Part shown: positions 5,387-8,248 of the stretch, in pieces
Layout: the number at the start of each line of letters is the position of its first letter
Numbering within the stretch: the stretch's first letter is position 1
DNA from: Clostridia bacterium
GTDB lineage: Bacteria > Bacillota > Clostridia > Oscillospirales > Acutalibacteraceae
Reading direction: 5' to 3'
Assembly: GCA_900755995.1 (NCBI GenBank)
Contig: CAAEIM010000156.1
Location: forward strand, 1 to 8,248
Length of the DNA: 8,248 nt
Translations under genes and position numbers: made by a program
The notes under the pieces: model-generated
Seen by the model: the letters and a program-made list of their open reading frames with translations, nothing else
Told to the model about the DNA's origin: nothing
Database searches by the model: none

Positions 5387-6115
5387 ATGACTGCAATAAA
5401 AACAGAAAATCTGACAAAAAAATATAAGGATAAAACTGCGGTAAACTCCATAAATTTTTCAGTTAATCAGGGAGAGATGTATGCTCTGTTGGGAGTGAAC
5501 GGCGCAGGAAAGTCAACTACAATAAAAATGCTCTCCTGCCTGATTGCACCCACAAGCGGAAACGCTTATCTAAACGGCAGCAGCATAGTTGACGAAAGTG
5601 AAAAGGTAAAAAGAATCATTAATGTTTCACCTCAGGAAACCGCCGTTGCTCCAAATCTTACAACAAAAGAAAATCTTGAGCTTATAGCAGAAATTTACGG
5701 CTGCAATAAGGCTGAGGCTAAGCAGAGAACGCAGAAAATGATTGAAGAGTTTGACCTCTCCGAGGTCGCAACAGCAAGGGCAAAAACTCTGTCCGGCGGT
5801 TGGCAGAGAAGGCTGAGTATTGCAATGGCCCTTATTACCGAGCCTGAGATACTTTTCCTTGATGAGCCTACGCTGGGCCTTGATGTCATTGCAAGGCGTG
5901 AGCTATGGAAAAAAATCAGTGCACTCAAGGGCAAAATCACCATTATACTTACCACCCACTACCTTGAGGAAGCTGAGTCGCTTTCTGACAGGATAGGAAT
6001 TATGGTAAAGGGAAACCTTGTGGCTGAGGGCACTGCCGACGAGCTTAAGAAAATGGCGGATACGGATAATTTTGAGGACGCTTTTGTAAAAATCGCAGAA
6101 GAGGGTATTAAATAA
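5387..6115 (+). CDS. ABC transporter ATP-binding protein (exporter type)
   Basis: The protein has 242 residues and one complete nucleotide-binding domain: Walker A GVNGAGKST (36-44), Q-loop Gln83 (SPQET), signature LSGGWQRRL (135-143), Walker B ILFLDEP (155-161) with catalytic Glu160, D-loop GLD (164-166) and switch His191 (TTHYLEEAE). The Trp in the signature is uncommon but all catalytic residues are present. The sequence resembles the CcmA/NatA/DrrA group that powers ABC-2 exporters for drugs, peptides, lipids or ions. The ATG at 5387 has GAGG (5376-5379) at 7 nt spacing, overlapping the regulator's stop. It ends by sharing one base (TAATG) with the permease start, which points to translational coupling. 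The substrate cannot be inferred. Confidence 0.93.
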   Translation: MTAIKTENLTKKYKDKTAVNSINFSVNQGEMYALLGVNGAGKSTTIKMLSCLIAPTSGNAYLNGSSIVDESEKVKRIINVSPQETAVAPNLTTKENLELIAEIYGCNKAEAKQRTQKMIEEFDLSEVATARAKTLSGGWQRRLSIAMALITEPEILFLDEPTLGLDVIARRELWKKISALKGKITIILTTHYLEEAESLSDRIGIMVKGNLVAEGTADELKKMADTDNFEDAFVKIAEEGIK

Positions 6116-6861
6116 TGAAAACTTTAGTATTTGCATCAAGAAACGCAAAGGAAATGATGCGTGATATTTTAACAACAATTTTCGGAATTGCATTTCCGAT
6201 TATCCTGCTTGTTTTGTTGTCGATAATCAATTCAAACATTCCCAAAGAAGCACATATGACGCTTTTTGAAATTGAAAATCTCTCAGGCGGAATCGCCTCA
6301 TTTGGGCCCACCTTTTTGTCGCTGTTCTCGGCTCTTTTAATTTCAAAGGACAGATGCACAGCCTTTATAATAAGGCTCTATATTTCTCCTATGAAACCGA
6401 GCGGCTACATAATCGGATATATTCTGCCGTTGATTCCAATGGCTATGCTTCAAACTCTTGTAAGCTGTTTGTTTGCCCTGTTCTTCGGACTTGAATTTTC
6501 CGCTAATATTTTTATGATTATGCTTATAAATATTATTCCGGCTTTTTTGTATATTTCAATAGGACTCTTGTGCGGTACGGCATTTAGTGATAAAATGGTA
6601 GGTGTAATATGCGGAGCAGTGCTCACTAACTTTTCGGCTTGGCTGTCAAACATCTGGTTTGATTTGTCGCTTGTAGGCGGTGCATTTGAGAAAATAGCAA
6701 ATCTCCTGCCGTTTGTGCATTGTGTAAATGCCTCAAGGGCAGCCCTTAGCGGCGACTATTCTCAGCTTTTATCCGACCTTATGTGGGTTTTGGGCTATGC
6801 CATAGTAATCTTTATTTGTGCTGTTGCGCTGTTCAATTACAGAATGAAACAGGATAAGTAG
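6115..6861 (+). CDS. ABC-2 type permease
   Basis: The protein has 248 residues and about six membrane segments (roughly 20-38, 62-77, 97-124, 131-155, 159-178 and 225-243), the size and layout of ABC-2 membrane subunits. Family-like features are the RLYISPMKPSGYIIGY stretch (87-102) after the second segment, the GLLCGTAFSD turn, and the LLPFVHCVNASRAALSGDY region (197-215) before the last segment. With the ATPase encoded just upstream (start and stop share one A), it would form an exporter in the cytoplasmic membrane. Only one permease gene is present, so it is expected to act as a homodimer. Its stop (TAG, 6859-6861) overlaps the ribosome site of the next gene. Confidence 0.88.
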   Translation: MKTLVFASRNAKEMMRDILTTIFGIAFPIILLVLLSIINSNIPKEAHMTLFEIENLSGGIASFGPTFLSLFSALLISKDRCTAFIIRLYISPMKPSGYIIGYILPLIPMAMLQTLVSCLFALFFGLEFSANIFMIMLINIIPAFLYISIGLLCGTAFSDKMVGVICGAVLTNFSAWLSNIWFDLSLVGGAFEKIANLLPFVHCVNASRAALSGDYSQLLSDLMWVLGYAIVIFICAVALFNYRMKQDK

Positions 6862-6869
6862 GAAGCCTT

Positions 6870-7622
6870 ATGAACAAAGACGCCCCAAAAATTAATAAAC
6901 GCTACGATCTGATAGATTCCCTGCGTGGGTTTGCAATCATAAATATGGTTGCGTTCCACGCACTCTATGACGTTTTTCAGATATACGGCAGCGGCGGATT
7001 TACTTCTAATCCGCTTACCGCATTGTGGGAAAGATTTATCTGCTTTTCGTTTATTATAATTTCCGGGGCGTCTTTTAATTTTTCTAAGCACAGCGTTAGA
7101 AACGGAATTATTGTAAGCCTTTGCGGATTTCTTGTTACGGCGGTAACGGTAATTGCAGTGCCCGGTCAGGCGGTGTGGTTTGGAATACTTAATATGCTCG
7201 GACTTTCAATGCTGATTTGCTCAGTTTTAAAAAAAACGATAAATCGTATTCCCTCCGCTGCGGGCGTAGTATTCAGCTTTTTGGTGTTTTCTCTTACCTA
7301 CGGAGTGCCGAGAGGCTATATAGGCTTTTTCGGAGCCGAGTTTATAGGCCTGCCCGATTTTCTGTATCAATGCAGGTATCTTTCGTTTTTGGGATTTCGT
7401 TCTTATGATTTTGTATCGAGCGACTTTTTCCCCATAATTCCTTGGCTGTTTTTATTCATATTCGGAATTTTTTTGTGGCGTATTATAAGGAAAAATAAGT
7501 TGGACAAATATTTTTACCTGAAAATACCTGTTCTGAGTGCAATCGGCAGGCACAGCCTGATTATTTATCTTTTGCACCAGCCTATTATTATGGGCGTTAT
7601 GATGTTGATTTACGGATATTAA
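6870..7622 (+). CDS. DUF1624 / HGSNAT-like membrane acyltransferase
   Basis: The protein has 250 residues and multiple membrane segments. The N-terminal RYDLIDSLRGFAIINMVAFH (11-30) with His30, the FIIISGASFNFSKH block (61-74), the WFGILNMLGLSML segment (103-115), FFPIIPWLFLFIFGIF (186-201) and the C-terminal IGRHSLIIYLLHQPIIMG (225-242) with His236 match the DUF1624 group, related to the catalytic part of heparan-alpha-glucosaminide N-acetyltransferase. Bacterial members are thought to acylate envelope or exported molecules across the membrane; the substrate is unknown. AGGAAG (6860-6865) overlaps the permease stop and sits 4 nt before the ATG, so it belongs to the same operon. One possibility is that it modifies what the transporter exports; this is inference from context. 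A strong terminator follows. Confidence 0.85.
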   Translation: MNKDAPKINKRYDLIDSLRGFAIINMVAFHALYDVFQIYGSGGFTSNPLTALWERFICFSFIIISGASFNFSKHSVRNGIIVSLCGFLVTAVTVIAVPGQAVWFGILNMLGLSMLICSVLKKTINRIPSAAGVVFSFLVFSLTYGVPRGYIGFFGAEFIGLPDFLYQCRYLSFLGFRSYDFVSSDFFPIIPWLFLFIFGIFLWRIIRKNKLDKYFYLKIPVLSAIGRHSLIIYLLHQPIIMGVMMLIYGY

Positions 7623-7630
7623 AAATTAAG

Positions 7631-7667
7631 GGCTGCTGCAAACTTCTCATTTGCAGCAGCCACTTTT
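7631..7667 (+). terminator. Bidirectional terminator
   Basis: The perfect 12-bp stem GGCTGCTGCAAA (7631-7642) / TTTGCAGCAGCC (7650-7661) has a 7-nt loop. On the + strand it is followed by ACTTTTATA and ends the ABC-acyltransferase operon. On the - strand it is followed by CTTAATTTTT and would end the gene from the right edge. Confidence 0.88.
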
Positions 7668-7692
7668 ATATATGATACAACTATTATTGCAT

Positions 7693-7726
7693 CATATATG
7701 TTATGTTTGCGACATATATGTTATGT
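7693..7726. repeat. 14-bp direct repeat at the 3' end of the right-edge gene
   Basis: CATATATGTTATGT occurs at 7693-7706 and 7713-7726, separated by 6 bp, so the period is 20 bp. The stop codon of the - strand gene (7703-7701) lies in the left copy. The pattern suggests a short tandem duplication. If it is collapsed, the reading frame ends at a TAA three codons later, so the duplication changes only the last residues. Confidence 0.7.
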
Positions 7727-8248
7727 AAAAATCTATCTCAGAAATGTCTTCAACATCAGCTTTGTTTAATCTATACATTTGATTTATATATGCCATTTTG
7801 TCTGTATGTCTTAAATAATCATCCACACGATCATAATATACATTTAATTTGTTTTCATTAACTGAAAAGCCACGAATACTTATATCATCATAATACTTCA
7901 AAGTTACAGCAATTACAAAAAGGGCATTGTCTTCAAAAAATTCATCATCAAATTCCGGAGATTCACCTTTAAACGCATCGCAAAACTGCTCCTTTGATGT
8001 AATAAGATCAAATAAATGAGTAGGATAATTGTTTTCTAACTCAAGTTCATTTTCAACAGCAATATAATCACCACATAGCCTCTCGCTATCAATATGAACG
8101 CCTCCGCCGCCAATTCCATATAAATATTCAAATCTTTTTCGGGGTATGCTTTTGTAGGAATTATCCATTTTCTGATAACAATTATACTCTGCACCGACAA
8201 TCATCTTCTGCAATTCCAAAACATCGTTTACGTCAAATTTTCCGTCGC
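7701..8248 (-). CDS. Dockerin-containing protein, C-terminal part; rest unknown
   Basis: The frame is open from the right window edge (codon boundary at 8246) to the TAA at 7703-7701, so the gene start lies outside; the TTG at 8219 is not a likely start. The first visible residues, GDGKFDVNDVLELQKMIVG, match a dockerin type I / EF-hand-like repeat: the Ca-loop Asp-Gly-Lys-Phe-Asp-x-x-Asp followed by the LQK helix. Dockerins dock enzymes to cohesins in cellulosomes and in amylosomes of Ruminococcus. The remaining 155 or so residues form an acidic, aromatic-rich domain that I cannot name (key stretches ITSKEQFCDAF, DDEFFEDNALFVIAVTL and NKLNVYYDRVDD). Its helix followed by beta-strands faintly recalls PrcB-like domains. 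It is clearly more AT-rich by eye than its neighbours, which may indicate transfer or fast evolution. Confidence 0.65.
   Translation of the reverse strand, partial: DGKFDVNDVLELQKMIVGAEYNCYQKMDNSYKSIPRKRFEYLYGIGGGGVHIDSERLCGDYIAVENELELENNYPTHLFDLITSKEQFCDAFKGESPEFDDEFFEDNALFVIAVTLKYYDDISIRGFSVNENKLNVYYDRVDDYLRHTDKMAYINQMYRLNKADVEDISEIDFYITYMSQT

Noticed and set aside
7668..7699. ATATATGAT/ATCATATAT dyad as a terminator of the right-edge gene
   Set aside because: The stem is almost all A-T and lacks a following T-tract; the GC-rich hairpin beyond it is the better terminator.

Overview
The window looks like chromosomal DNA from a spore-forming, low-to-mid GC Firmicute of the Clostridia, most likely Ruminococcus-like (Oscillospiraceae). 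The clues are SpoVAD, a SleB-type cell-wall hydrolase, a PII protein lacking the uridylylated tyrosine, AGGAGG-type ribosome sites, and a dockerin-like repeat in the gene at the right edge. This assignment is inferred from gene content only.

Layout: (1) 1-732, + strand: the 3' part of a cell-wall hydrolase gene with a Thr/Ala/Pro-rich linker and a SleB-like domain. (2) 811-1821, +: spoVAD, preceded by a terminator hairpin whose 3' arm contains the spoVAD Shine-Dalgarno. (3) 1996-2526, +: a PAP2-family membrane phosphatase with its own extended -10 promoter and a BlaI/CopY-like dyad just downstream of it. (4) 2551-2632: two convergent terminator hairpins. (5) 2636-4463, - strand: the ammonium uptake operon amt-glnB, read from right to left. 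Its two genes are separated by a 175-bp MITE-like element. Removing the element and one copy of its flanking repeat restores a tight, in-frame gene junction. (6) 4464-4672: the amt leader, with a consensus promoter and a long hairpin plus U-tract that looks like a transcription attenuator, including a possible antiterminator pairing. (7) 4961-7622, +: a compact four-gene operon of an XRE-HTH/AbrB fusion regulator, an ABC ATPase, an ABC-2 permease and a DUF1624/HGSNAT-like membrane acyltransferase. It ends in a strong bidirectional terminator. (8) 7701-8248, -: the C-terminal part of an AT-rich, dockerin-containing protein of unknown function.

The genes fall into four groups. Two are spore-related (hydrolase and SpoVAD). 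One is an envelope lipid phosphatase. Two form the nitrogen pair: the Amt channel and the PII protein that gates it. Four form a self-regulated export cassette with a membrane acyltransferase. I see no CRISPR array, phage genes, tRNA or rRNA, and no transposase gene. The most interesting signals are regulatory and structural rather than new protein families: the MITE in amt-glnB, the amt leader attenuator, and the dyad at the PAP2 promoter.
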